Source: Pseudomonas cedrina subsp. cedrina (lineage in GTDB: Bacteria > Pseudomonadota > Gammaproteobacteria > Pseudomonadales > Pseudomonadaceae). Taken from it: a stretch of DNA of 64,000 nucleotides. Positions 42,711-51,793 of the stretch are shown piece by piece (position 1 is the first letter of the stretch; every line of letters begins with the position of its first letter). Below the pieces are notes generated by a model. The model made no database searches and was not told the DNA's origin. It saw nothing but the letters and a program-made list of their open reading frames with translations. The stretch covers positions 496,001 to 560,000 of the forward strand of contig NZ_MNPW01000003.1 in NCBI RefSeq assembly GCF_001983175.1, written 5' to 3'. The translations under genes and the position numbers were made by a program.

Positions 42711-43138
42711 GGCAGCGCCTTGGACTGCACGCTGCCGGTCAGCCAGCCAATATCGATGCGCCAACGCCGGCTGCCATTGGCCAGCAGCAGGTTGCCGCCG
42801 GTGGAGCTGCCATCGGCGTAGAACTCAACCGCAGAGCCTGCGTGCTCGGCGGTGTGCAGGGTCACTTGCAGGCCGGCCGGCCAATGTTTCAACGGTCGAC
42901 CCGGCGCCTGGAAGCTCAGCGCATGCAGGTCAAACAGGGTCCTTTCGGTACGGCCGCTGATGATCGCCCGTGCGCGCGTGCTGCGCAGTGCCTCGACCAT
43001 CTGCCCGACGGCCTGGCGCTCTGTCGCGGCACGCAAGCCTTGTTGCAGACCAAACCCAACCAACCCGGCCGCGATGCTGATCAAGACGATCACCACCAGC
43101 ATTTCCAGCAAGGTAAAGCCGCGTTGGGGGTTGATCAT
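42707..43138 (-). CDS. gspH: Minor pseudopilin GspH
   Basis: A 143-residue pseudopilin with MINPQRG/FTLLEMLVVIVLIS and the GspH/FimT-type region ALRSTRARAIISGRT. It sits between the major and tip pseudopilins. Starts nine bases after the gspG stop. Confidence 0.88.
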   Translation of the reverse strand: MINPQRGFTLLEMLVVIVLISIAAGLVGFGLQQGLRAATERQAVGQMVEALRSTRARAIISGRTERTLFDLHALSFQAPGRPLKHWPAGLQVTLHTAEHAGSAVEFYADGSSTGGNLLLANGSRRWRIDIGWLTGSVQSKALP

Positions 43139-43147
43139 GGTCGCGGA

Positions 43148-43573
43148 TTATTCCCAGTTGCCCAGGTCGGCGCTGTAGCCTTCACCGCCGGGCTGGCCGT
43201 CCTGGCCGTAGAAGATCAGGTCAAAGGCGCCGTGTTCACCGGGGAAGCGATAGCCAAAGGCATGGCCGAACGGGTCCTTGAGGTCGGACGGCTTGGCGTA
43301 CGGCCCGGCCCAGCCGGCGCTGTTGCCGGGCTTGTCGACCAGTTGTTGCAGAGTCTTGGGCGGCGAACCAACGTCCAGCCCGTAGCTTTCGATTTTCATG
43401 CTCAGGCTGGCCAGTTGCGCCTTGCCCGCGCCGTATTTGCCCTTGTCCACGTTGCCGCCGACCTGACGCACCACGATGGTGGCAACGATGCCCAGCAGTA
43501 CGATCACCGCGAGCATTTCCAACAGGGTAAAACCGCCCTGGCGGCGGGCGGGCTTGAATCGGGTATGGCGCAT
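43148..43573 (-). CDS. gspG: Major pseudopilin GspG
   Basis: A 141-residue protein with an extended basic leader (MRHTRFKPARRQGG) before FTLLEMLAVIVLLGIVAT, and the GspG domain with DPFGHAFGYRFPGEHGAFDL and calcium-loop-like ending. AAGGAT eight bases before this ATG favours it over an ATG eight codons earlier that overlaps the gspF stop. It polymerises into the pseudopilus that drives secretion. Confidence 0.9.
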   Translation of the reverse strand: MRHTRFKPARRQGGFTLLEMLAVIVLLGIVATIVVRQVGGNVDKGKYGAGKAQLASLSMKIESYGLDVGSPPKTLQQLVDKPGNSAGWAGPYAKPSDLKDPFGHAFGYRFPGEHGAFDLIFYGQDGQPGGEGYSADLGNWE

Positions 43574-43593
43574 AGGTATGGATCCTTGAGGGT

Positions 43594-44796
43594 TCATATA
43601 TTGCTGGTCAGGCTCATCAGCGGCAGCATGATCGCCAGCATGATCACCGCCACCAGCACCGCCATGATCACGGTCAGGGACGGCACCAGCGCGGCGAGCA
43701 GGCGGTCGATGCCGCGTTTGGCTTCGACGTCGAACACGTCGGCGACCTTGAGCAGCATGCTGTCGAGTTCGCCGGCCTGTTCGCCGACTTCAATCATTTG
43801 CAGGGCCAGGTCAGGCAGCAGCGGCTGGGCACCGAAGGCGCTGGCCAGGGTTCCGCCGCCCTTGACGGATTCGGCGGCCTGGGCAACCTGCGCCTGCAGG
43901 GCGCGGTTGGTGCAGACCTGCCGGGCGATGACCAAGGCTTGCAGCAGCGCCACGCCGTTGCTGAGCAAGGTGCCCAGGGTGCGCGCCAGACGGGCGGCTT
44001 CGACCCGTTGCAGCAGTGGCCCGATGAGGCGAATGCCGAGGAGGCGGCGGTCATGTTTTTCCCGGCGTTGGGGGTCGCGCAGGCGCGCGGCGAGTGCCCA
44101 GATCGTCACGATCAGGCCGGCCAGCACGGCCAGACCATAGGCACCGAGGAATTGGCCGAGCGCCAGAATCACCTCGGTGATCAGCGGGATGGGCACGCCC
44201 AGGTCCTTGAAGATCGGCACGAACTGCGGCACCACGTAAGCCAGCAACAGGGCCAGCGAACCGAGCACGCCCACCACCAGGAATGCCGGATAGATCAGGG
44301 CGTTGATCACTTCGCCCCTGAGTAACTGGCTGCGTTCCAGATAGTCGCTGAGCTGGCGCAGGGTGTCCTCCAGCGCGCCACCCGCTTCGCCGGCACGCAC
44401 CATGCTCAGGTATAACGGCGAAAACTGGCTGCCTTCCTCTTCCAGCGCCTTGGACAAGGGCTGACCGGCCTTTACGTGTTCGCGAATACGTTCAATCAAC
44501 GCGCGGGTTTGAGGCTGGCCGGGCTGCTTGAGCAAAATCCCCAGCGAGCGTTCCAGCGGTTGGCCGGCGCCCAGTAACGTTGCCAATTGCTGGGTAAAAC
44601 TGACCAGCGCCGCGCCGTTCAATTGACCCCGGCCAAAGGCGTTGCGCAACCCTTGGGCGCCCGCTGCATCGATCTGCAATAACAGCAAGCCGCGCTTGTG
44701 CAGCGCGGCGACGGCGGCGTCCTGATCCCGGGCTTCCAGGGTGCCGTTTTGCGCTTGGCCCTGGCTGTCGAGCGCGCGGTATTTGAACAGGCTCAC
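43594..44796 (-). CDS. gspF: Type II secretion platform protein GspF
   Basis: A 400-residue polytopic protein with two T2SSF domains (residues about 65-185 and 270-390) and three transmembrane segments. Family blocks: FTQQLATLLGAGQPLERSL and LALQMIEVGEQAGELDSML. It is the inner-membrane platform for pseudopilus assembly. GTG start overlaps the gspE stop (GTGA). Confidence 0.92.
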   Translation of the reverse strand: MSLFKYRALDSQGQAQNGTLEARDQDAAVAALHKRGLLLLQIDAAGAQGLRNAFGRGQLNGAALVSFTQQLATLLGAGQPLERSLGILLKQPGQPQTRALIERIREHVKAGQPLSKALEEEGSQFSPLYLSMVRAGEAGGALEDTLRQLSDYLERSQLLRGEVINALIYPAFLVVGVLGSLALLLAYVVPQFVPIFKDLGVPIPLITEVILALGQFLGAYGLAVLAGLIVTIWALAARLRDPQRREKHDRRLLGIRLIGPLLQRVEAARLARTLGTLLSNGVALLQALVIARQVCTNRALQAQVAQAAESVKGGGTLASAFGAQPLLPDLALQMIEVGEQAGELDSMLLKVADVFDVEAKRGIDRLLAALVPSLTVIMAVLVAVIMLAIMLPLMSLTSNI

Positions 44797-46523
44797 GTGC
44801 CCTCCCCTCGGGTCACGCGCAGGACTTCCTCCAACGACGTCACGCCGGCGACGGCCTGGCGCAGGCCCTCTTCATGCAAGGTGCGCAGGCCGCCACGGCG
44901 GGCGGCAGCTTCCAGGGTGGCGGCATCGGCCTGGCGCATCAGCAGGCTGCGCAGTTCTTCGTTCATCACCAGCAGCTCGGTGATTGCGCTACGGCCATGG
45001 TAACCACCGCCCGGTGCATCGGCGCGGGGCCGGTAGAGCATGATCGGACGCTGGTCGGTAAACCGGTCCAGGCCGTGTTCGGCGATCAGTTGCGGCGGCG
45101 CTTCAAAGGCTTCGCGGGTGGCCGGGTCAAGGCGCCGCACCAGGCGCTGGGCCAGGATGCCGTTGACCGTCGAGGCGATCAGGTAGCTTTCGACGCCCAT
45201 ATCCAGCAAGCGCGTGATACTCGCTGCCGCGCTGTTGGTGTGCAGGGTCGACAGCACCAGGTGCCCGGTGAGGGATGATTGGATAGCGATGCGGCAGGTT
45301 TCCAGGTCGCGGATTTCACCGATCATGATCACGTCCGGGTCCTGGCGCACGATGGAGCGCAGCGCGCCGGCGAAGTCCAGGCCGATGGCCGGCTTGACCT
45401 GGATCTGGTTGATGCCTTCCAGTTGATATTCCACCGGGTCTTCAACCGTGATGATCTTGCGCTCGGCGGTATTGAGGCGCGACAACGCGGTGTACAGGGT
45501 GGTGGTTTTGCCCGAGCCGGTGGGCCCGGTGACCAGCAGGATGCCATGGGGGCGTTCCAACACTTCAAGAAAGGTTTCCAGGCGCTGGCCGTCAAAGCCC
45601 AGGCTCTGGAAGTCGAAGCTCACGGTCTGGCGATCAAGCAAACGCATGACCACCGATTCGCCGAAACTGGTGGGCACCGTGGACACGCGCAAGTCGAGTT
45701 CCTTGCCCTGGATGCGCAGCATGATGCGCCCGTCCTGGGGCAAGCGCCGCTCGGCGATGTCCAGGCGCGCCATGATCTTCACCCGCGAAATCACCGCCGC
45801 CGACGAGCTGGACGGCGGCGCCTCGGCTTCGTGCAGCACACCGTCGATGCGGTAGCGCACCTTGAGCTGGTTTTCGAACGGCTCGATATGAATGTCCGAG
45901 GCGCGATGTTCCACCGCGCGCTGCAGGATCAGGTTGACCAGGCGAATCACCGGGGCTTCGGAGGCCATGTCCTTGAGGTGCTCGATGTCTTCCAGCGCCC
46001 CGCCCTGCTCGTCGAGGTTTTCGATCAGGGTGCCCATGGCCGAGCGGCCCTGGCCGTAGTAGCGCTCGATCAGGGTCTCGACTTCATTGCGCGGGCCGAT
46101 GGCCAGCCACACCGGCACGCCGCAGGCATAGGCGATGGCCTGGAACGGGTACACCAGCGACGGGTTGGCCGCCAACACCCGCAGGCCCCCCTGACTCCAG
46201 CCCGCGGGCACTACCTGGTAGTGGCGCATGAAGCGTTCGGTCAGCAGGGGCAAGGGGTCCAGCAACGGTGGCGCGGCATCGGCCAGCAGCAGCGGCGCGC
46301 CGAGCAAATCAGCCCAGGCTCGGGCCAGTTCCACTTCGGAGACCAGCCCCAGCCGGGTGAGCAGGCCGAGCAACTCGGTGTCACCGCCTTCCTGGGACAG
46401 GCGTCGGGCGCGCTCCAGGTCAACGGTTTTCAAGCCGGCGTGTTGCATCAGCCACGCGCACACCTGTTCGGTGTGCGGGATGTGCAGTTGGCAGGCATCG
46501 CGGGGCGTCGAGGGGCTGGGCAT
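44793..46523 (-). CDS. gspE: Type II secretion ATPase GspE without zinc motif
   Basis: A 576-residue secretion ATPase. N-terminal GspE_N domain, then ASDIHIEPFENQLKVRYRID, Walker A GPTGSGKTTT, Asp box ITVEDPVEYQ, Walker B GEIRDLET and the His box TGHLVLSTLHTN. The tetracysteine zinc subdomain common in GspE/PilB proteins is replaced by a Cys-free loop (YRPRADAPGGGYHGRSAI). It drives pseudopilus extension from the cytoplasm. First gene of the eleven-gene operon; the ATG after a REPIN was chosen over a frame reading through that repeat. Confidence 0.92.
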   Translation of the reverse strand: MPSPSTPRDACQLHIPHTEQVCAWLMQHAGLKTVDLERARRLSQEGGDTELLGLLTRLGLVSEVELARAWADLLGAPLLLADAAPPLLDPLPLLTERFMRHYQVVPAGWSQGGLRVLAANPSLVYPFQAIAYACGVPVWLAIGPRNEVETLIERYYGQGRSAMGTLIENLDEQGGALEDIEHLKDMASEAPVIRLVNLILQRAVEHRASDIHIEPFENQLKVRYRIDGVLHEAEAPPSSSSAAVISRVKIMARLDIAERRLPQDGRIMLRIQGKELDLRVSTVPTSFGESVVMRLLDRQTVSFDFQSLGFDGQRLETFLEVLERPHGILLVTGPTGSGKTTTLYTALSRLNTAERKIITVEDPVEYQLEGINQIQVKPAIGLDFAGALRSIVRQDPDVIMIGEIRDLETCRIAIQSSLTGHLVLSTLHTNSAAASITRLLDMGVESYLIASTVNGILAQRLVRRLDPATREAFEAPPQLIAEHGLDRFTDQRPIMLYRPRADAPGGGYHGRSAITELLVMNEELRSLLMRQADAATLEAAARRGGLRTLHEEGLRQAVAGVTSLEEVLRVTRGEGT

Positions 46524-46566
46524 GGGTAAAAATCTGAGGGGCGATGTGCCAAGGGTCTGTGGGAAA

Positions 46567-46665
46567 CACTTGTGGGAGCGGGTTTGCTCGCGAAAGCATT
46601 GCATCAGCTGCCGCATGTGCAGCTGATACACCGCTATCGCGGGCAAGCCCGCTCCCACAGGGGGA
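46567..46665. repeat. REPIN
   Basis: Arms 'cttgtgggagcgggtttgc' and 'gcaagcccgctcccacag' pair around an inner hairpin (agctg...cagct). It lies in the gap between gspE and a convergent-direction small gene. Confidence 0.85.
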
Positions 46666-46677
46666 CCGCACTTCCCG

Positions 46678-46902
46678 TTAGTTAGAGGTCTTCGGCGTCG
46701 CCTGGCTGCTGTTCAACGGCCGGCCACCCTTGGTGGTTTCGGCCTTCTGCTTTTTAGCCGCCTTGGCATCGTGGGTCTGGGTCAACACCGTGGAATCGGT
46801 GGCCCCGGATGTGGCATCAGCGTCCGTGGACTCAGCCGCCATTGCTGCGCCGCTTAGCGCAACGCTCAGTACAAAACCGGCACCCAACAGGGAAATCTTC
46901 AT
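46678..46902 (-). CDS. Small secreted protein, unknown
   Basis: A 74-residue protein with a clear signal peptide (MKISLLGAGFVLSVALSGAAMA, split here from residues 1-22) and a short polar Ser/Thr/Lys-rich mature part. The start is the ATG with GGAG seven bases upstream. No family recognised; codon use fits the genome. It is read in the same direction as gspE but separated by a REPIN. Confidence 0.65.
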   Translation of the reverse strand: MKISLLGAGFVLSVALSGAAMAAESTDADATSGATDSTVLTQTHDAKAAKKQKAETTKGGRPLNSSQATPKTSN

Positions 46903-47413
46903 CAACATTCTCCAGATCAAAAAACAGCAGATCACTCAGGTGGCGCCTTGAACTCGCTCAAGACCCTACACCAAAGCGTTGTGTATTACAGCCTGTGTAA
47001 GGCATGGCACTTTAGAACCACCGAGCAATGCCACTACTTAGCCACGACTCGACAAATTTTCTTAAACCAATCGACTGGTAGGTTTAGAGATAGTTCCAGA
47101 ACGTAAGAAATTATTTCTTATTTTACGCAAAAATTAGCTTTCGTTTGACTTATACCCGCAAGAATTGCCTTAATTATGCGGTTTTTACGATTTAAAAATG
47201 CCATCAAACGATATCAAATAGGCATTACGCACAATAACAATCAATATAATTACTACACTTTTAAAACTGCGAAATTCGCCAAATAGTTGCAATTAGCCAT
47301 CGGTTAAAAATTGCGATCACGGGCAACTATTGCCCAGAAAAAAGTGACGAGCGCGCACAGAAATTCACACTTCTCGGCGCACCACGTTTACTGAACAGTT
47401 GTCGGAGAGACCC
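46903..47413. promoter_or_regulatory. AT-rich intergenic region upstream of the GH3 gene
   Basis: A conspicuously AT-rich stretch of about 500 bases with no gene. Palindromes TAAGAAA-TTA-TTTCTTA (47104-47120) and GGGCAA-CTA-TTGCCC (47321-47335) are plausible operator or 5' leader elements. Promoters for the glycosidase and for the divergent small protein must lie here. Confidence 0.45.
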
Positions 47414-50164
47414 ATGAATAAACGTAAAATGATCGGTGCCCAGTCGGCATTCGCCCTGTTGGCGCTGGCCGTGTCCCAGGTGCATGCGGCAACCAGTCCC
47501 GCTCTGGATGAGGGCCGCGTGAGCCGCGCGGAAAAGGCTGCGGATAAAACCCTGGCGAAGATGACCATGGAGGAGAAACTCGCCTACATCGGCGGCACCG
47601 GTGGTTGGGATGTCAAGCCACTGACCCAGTATGGCGTGCCACAGATTCACGGCGCCGACGGCGGCGTGGGCGTGCGCTACACCAGCGAAGGTAACGCGCA
47701 GGGCGTGGTGTACCCGTCCGGGCCGAACCTGGCCGCCAGCTGGAACCCGCGCCGCGCCATCGACCTGGGCCGGGCCTTGGGCTATGACACCGCCAGCGGT
47801 GGCTATCAGTTCGTCACAGGCCCAGGCGTCAACCTGTATCGCATGCCGTACAGCGGTCGCGCGTTTGAGTATCTGTCCGGTGAAGACCCGTTCCTCGGCG
47901 CCAGCCTGGCACCGGCGGTGATCAACGGGATCCAGTCACGCGGGGTGTGGGCCAACGCCAAGCATTTCGCCGCCAACGACCAGGAAAGCAACCGCTTCCA
48001 CCTTGATGAAATCATCAGCGAGCGCGTGCTGCGCGAGATGACCCTGCCGCCGTTCGAGTCCGCCTCGAAGAACAGCAAGGTCGCGATGATGATGTGCGCG
48101 TTCCAGAAGGTGAACGGCGAGTTCGCCTGCCAGAACAAACACCTGATGCGCGACATCCTGAAGACCGAATGGGGCTACCCGGGCTTTGTGCAGAGCGACT
48201 ACAACGCGGTGGTCAACGGTCTGCCGGCGGCACAGGCCGGCACCGACCTGGACATGATGGGCTACCAGATGAACAGCACGGTGCTCAAGCCGTACCTGGA
48301 CAGTGGCGAACTGAGCAGCGCGACCATCGATGACAAGGTGCGGCGCATTCTCAAGCAGATCTACCTGTACAAGTTCGACAGCAAGGCGCCGTTGACCAGC
48401 CACAACATGAACAGCGCCACCAGCAACCGCGTGGCGCTGAACGCCGCCCGCGAAGGCATCGTGCTGCTGAAAAACCAGAACAACCTGTTGCCGCTGGACG
48501 CGAAGAAGGTCAAGCGCATCGCCGTGGTCGGCACCCTGGCCAAGTACGCGCCGCCCACCGGTTTTGGCAGCGCCAACGTGATGGCCGCCAACTACATCAG
48601 TGAACTGAGCGGCCTGCAGCAACTGGCGCCGGGCGCCAAGGTCGAGTTCATCGACGGGCTGTCTTTGGACCCGGCCACGTCGAGCTGGACCCATGCAGAC
48701 AGCAATGGCAATCCTGTCAAAGGCCTGAAGACCGAGTTCTTCAGCAACACCAACTGGTCCGGTGACCCGGCCGCCAGCCGCACCGACGCGCATGTCGACC
48801 TCGACTGGTCCACCGACAGCCTGCCGGTGAACGGTGATACCGCCGCCACCTCGATTCGCTACAGCGGCCAGATCACCCCGAGCGTCAGCGGCGAACAGGT
48901 ATTCAAGGTCCGCGCCGACGGTGCGGTGCGCCTTTACGTCAACGGCCAGAAAGTCCTCGACAACGGCGACGGCAAACCGCTGCCGAACAACAGCATCCCG
49001 CCGACCATCCCGGTGTTCGCCAAGGTCAATCTGGAAGCCGGCAAACCCGTCGACATCAAGCTGGAATACTCGCGTCGTAACGGCTACCTCTCGACCATGG
49101 GCGGCCTGGTCGGCGTGCAAATGAGCTGGGCTTCGCTGGTTGCGCCACAGGACCTGGCCAAGTACGACGCGGTATTGGTTGCCGCCGGTAACAGCAATGA
49201 ATACGAAGGCGAAGGCTTCGACCACAGTTTCGACCTGCCGGAGTACCAGAACCTGCTGATCCAGAGTATTGCCAAGGTCAACCCGAACACCGTGGTCACC
49301 CTGCACGGCGGCACCGGCTTGAAGATGAGCGACTGGATCGATCAGGTACCGGCCGCGTTGCATGCGTTCTACCCTGGGCAGAACGGCGGCCAGGCCCTGG
49401 CGGAAATCCTGTTGGGCAAGGTCAACCCGTCGGCCAAGCTGCCGATCAGCATCGAACGCAACATCGAAGACAACCCGATCTACGCGACCTTCCCGAAATT
49501 CGACAACCAGGAAACCCTGGCCGAGATGAGCTACAAGGACGACCTGTTCCTGGGCTACCGCGGCTACGAGAAGAAAGGCATCAAGCCGCTCTACCCGTTC
49601 GGGTACGGCTTGTCGTACACCACCTTCGGCTACAGCAACATCAAGGTGAGCCCTGGCGTGGCAGTGGCGGGTGCGCCGATCAAGGTGTCGTTCGACCTGA
49701 CCAACACCGGCAAGGTGGCGGGCGCCGAAGTGGCCGAGTTGTACGTGGGCCAGGCCAGCCCGAAAGTCGAACGCGCGATCAAGGAGCTCAAGGGCTACAA
49801 GAAGGTGTTCCTCAAACCTGGCGAGAGCAAGCGCGTGACCATCGAACTCAACGATCGCTCGCTGGCCTACTACGACGTGGCGAGCAAGCAATGGGTGGTG
49901 GATGCGGACAGCTTCAACCTGTCCGTGGGCGCGTCGTCCCAGGATATTCGCCTGAACGCCAAGTTGGTCAACCCGTTCCGCCAGGAACTGTCGACCACCA
50001 CCAGCAACCCGTTGCCGCGCTCGGCGCTCAATTCGACGCTGCGTGACTCGACGGTGAAGACCGGCGGCGTGCTGCACCAGAATGAAGGTGACAGCGGCAC
50101 CAGCGACGGTGATGGCTATGACATGAGCGATGACAGCAGCCAGGGCAGTGCTACCGGTAACTAA
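47414..50164 (+). CDS. Secreted GH3 beta-glycosidase with PA14 insert
   Basis: A 916-residue protein with signal peptide (residues 1-25, ending VHA). GH3 domain 1 has the KH pair (K183-H184 in NAKHFAAND) and nucleophile D262 in GFVQSDYNAV, with Tyr where Trp is usual. The second domain is split by a PA14 lectin-like domain (about 438-575). A fibronectin-like C-terminal domain follows, then about 50 Ser/Thr/Asp-rich residues ending DSSQGSATGN. Such enzymes trim glucosides or related sugars outside the cytoplasm. The type II secretion operon just upstream could export it (inference). CGGAGAG sets the start. Confidence 0.88.
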   Translation: MNKRKMIGAQSAFALLALAVSQVHAATSPALDEGRVSRAEKAADKTLAKMTMEEKLAYIGGTGGWDVKPLTQYGVPQIHGADGGVGVRYTSEGNAQGVVYPSGPNLAASWNPRRAIDLGRALGYDTASGGYQFVTGPGVNLYRMPYSGRAFEYLSGEDPFLGASLAPAVINGIQSRGVWANAKHFAANDQESNRFHLDEIISERVLREMTLPPFESASKNSKVAMMMCAFQKVNGEFACQNKHLMRDILKTEWGYPGFVQSDYNAVVNGLPAAQAGTDLDMMGYQMNSTVLKPYLDSGELSSATIDDKVRRILKQIYLYKFDSKAPLTSHNMNSATSNRVALNAAREGIVLLKNQNNLLPLDAKKVKRIAVVGTLAKYAPPTGFGSANVMAANYISELSGLQQLAPGAKVEFIDGLSLDPATSSWTHADSNGNPVKGLKTEFFSNTNWSGDPAASRTDAHVDLDWSTDSLPVNGDTAATSIRYSGQITPSVSGEQVFKVRADGAVRLYVNGQKVLDNGDGKPLPNNSIPPTIPVFAKVNLEAGKPVDIKLEYSRRNGYLSTMGGLVGVQMSWASLVAPQDLAKYDAVLVAAGNSNEYEGEGFDHSFDLPEYQNLLIQSIAKVNPNTVVTLHGGTGLKMSDWIDQVPAALHAFYPGQNGGQALAEILLGKVNPSAKLPISIERNIEDNPIYATFPKFDNQETLAEMSYKDDLFLGYRGYEKKGIKPLYPFGYGLSYTTFGYSNIKVSPGVAVAGAPIKVSFDLTNTGKVAGAEVAELYVGQASPKVERAIKELKGYKKVFLKPGESKRVTIELNDRSLAYYDVASKQWVVDADSFNLSVGASSQDIRLNAKLVNPFRQELSTTTSNPLPRSALNSTLRDSTVKTGGVLHQNEGDSGTSDGDGYDMSDDSSQGSATGN

Positions 50165-50183
50165 CAGGTAAGAAGAGTGGTTT

Positions 50184-50279
50184 TTGTGGGAGCGGGCTTG
50201 CCCGCGATAGCGGAGTTTCAGTCGGCACATTTGATGCCTGACTCACCGCTATCGCAGGCAAGCCAGCTCCCACATTTGG
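50184..50279. repeat. REPIN
   Basis: Arms 'tgtgggagcgggcttgcc' and 'ggcaagccagctcccaca' pair about 60 bases apart, in the gap between convergent GH3 and TetR genes; likely serves as 3' end structure for both. Confidence 0.85.
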
Positions 50280-50311
50280 ATCTTCATACATCAGTTGCCT
50301 GCAGGGGCAAC

Positions 50312-50926
50312 TCAGGTTCTGATGGCTGCATCGACCCGCGCAATATAACTATCGAACCGCGCCACCAGGTCCACCTGCTCGGGAAAACGCAGCCACTGGA
50401 TCTGCAGGCCATCCATCATGGCCAGGATTTCCTGCACCAGCCCGGCGATGTCCACGTCACCGCGCACCTCCCCCGCCGCCACCAGGTCGGCAAATTGCGC
50501 CTGCATGCGCTGATGAATCGCCGCATACCGTGACTGGAACCACTCCCAGGCCGGATGCGTATCGAGCAGACTTTCCGCATTCAGGATGGTAAAGGCCCGC
50601 ACTACCCCTGGCGCAGTGGCGTTCGAACGGTTAATCGCCCTCAGGCTGCCCAGCAGGCCGGACAGCGATTTCTCGGCCCGTACCTCATCGGCAATCCGCT
50701 GGTTAACCTCGTCGCGACGCTGCAACACGCCCATCAACAAGGAAATCTTGCTGGGAAAGTGATGCAACAGGCCGGCTACCGAAATACCAACAATTGCCGC
50801 TACCTGGGCCATCGAGGCACTGCTGTAGCCTTCCAGGGAAAACACCTGCAAGGCCGCATCCAGCAACTCTTCACGGCGTTTTTCACCTTTGGGGGCGCGA
50901 CGGGTCTTGGGGGCGGGTTCTTTCAT
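50312..50926 (-). CDS. TetR-family regulator
   Basis: A 204-residue regulator. Helix-turn-helix at residues about 18-62 (RREELLDAALQVFSLEGYSS, then VAAIVGISVAGLLHHFPSK), followed by an all-helical ligand domain. AAGGA eight bases before the ATG. Convergent with the GH3 gene and followed upstream by the iron importer; which it controls is unclear. Ligand unknown. Confidence 0.88.
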   Translation of the reverse strand: MKEPAPKTRRAPKGEKRREELLDAALQVFSLEGYSSASMAQVAAIVGISVAGLLHHFPSKISLLMGVLQRRDEVNQRIADEVRAEKSLSGLLGSLRAINRSNATAPGVVRAFTILNAESLLDTHPAWEWFQSRYAAIHQRMQAQFADLVAAGEVRGDVDIAGLVQEILAMMDGLQIQWLRFPEQVDLVARFDSYIARVDAAIRT

Positions 50927-51000
50927 GGGGACGTCCTTGTGGGCAAGCTTGCACCGTATCCAAATTGCCCTTGAGCCGCAAATAAAGGATTGAAGACTCC

Positions 51001-51789
51001 TCAGTGAGCGCGGGTGCTTTTTTCCACCAGGCACATCGGCGTGCCGGCGATCGGCTCCTGCATCACTTGCACCTGAACATCGAACACCTGGCGCATCAAC
51101 TCGGCACTGATGACTTGCGCCGGCGCACCATCGGCCACCAACTTGCCGCCGTGCATCACCGCCAGATGGTCGGCGTAGCGACAAGCCTGGTTGATATCGT
51201 GGAGCACGGTGATCACGGTCTTGCCTTCAGCGGCCAGTTCGCCCATCAGGTCGAGCAGTTCAACTTGGTGACTGATGTCGAGGTAGGTGGTGGGTTCATC
51301 AAGCAACACGATCGGCGCGTTCTGCGCCAACACCATCGCCAGCCAGGCGCGCTGGCGCTGGCCGCCGGACAGGTCGGCCAGCGCGCGCTCGGCCAGGTTG
51401 TCCAGTTCCAGGCGTTGCATGGCCTGGGTCACGTGGGATTGATCGCTGCCACTCAAACGTCCCCACAGTGAGTTATGCGGGCTGCGGCCATAGGCGACCA
51501 ACTGGCGCACGCTGACACCCTCCGGCAGCGGCAGCACCTGGGGCAAAAACGCGATCTGCCGCGCCAGTTCGCGCGCGGACAGGCTGGCGTAGGCCTGGCC
51601 ATCCAGGCTCAATTCGCCCTGGGTCGGCTTGAGGATGCGCGCAAACGCCTTGAGCAAGGTGGATTTGCCGCAGCCATTGGGGCCGATCAACGCAGTGACC
51701 TTGCCCGCCGGCGGCGCGAACGACAGGCCCTGCACGATGCGCGTGGCGCCGTAGCCGATGTCGAGTTGCCGTGCGTGGAGAATACTCAT
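51001..51789 (-). CDS. fecE: Iron-siderophore ABC ATPase (FecE/FepC type)
   Basis: A 262-residue ATPase: Walker A GPNGCGKST (36-44), signature DLSGGQRQRAWLAM, Walker B IVLLDEPTTYLDI and switch LHDINQACRYAD, all typical of the FecE/FepC subgroup. Last gene of a four-gene importer; four bases after the permease gene. Powers uptake of ferric siderophore or ferric citrate from the periplasm. Confidence 0.9.
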   Translation of the reverse strand: MSILHARQLDIGYGATRIVQGLSFAPPAGKVTALIGPNGCGKSTLLKAFARILKPTQGELSLDGQAYASLSARELARQIAFLPQVLPLPEGVSVRQLVAYGRSPHNSLWGRLSGSDQSHVTQAMQRLELDNLAERALADLSGGQRQRAWLAMVLAQNAPIVLLDEPTTYLDISHQVELLDLMGELAAEGKTVITVLHDINQACRYADHLAVMHGGKLVADGAPAQVISAELMRQVFDVQVQVMQEPIAGTPMCLVEKSTRAH

Positions 51790-51793
51790 GTCA

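Noticed and set aside
47936..50230. A 764-codon minus-strand frame opposite the GH3 gene.
   Set aside because: Antisense to an unmistakable glycosidase, low-complexity composition, no start signal.
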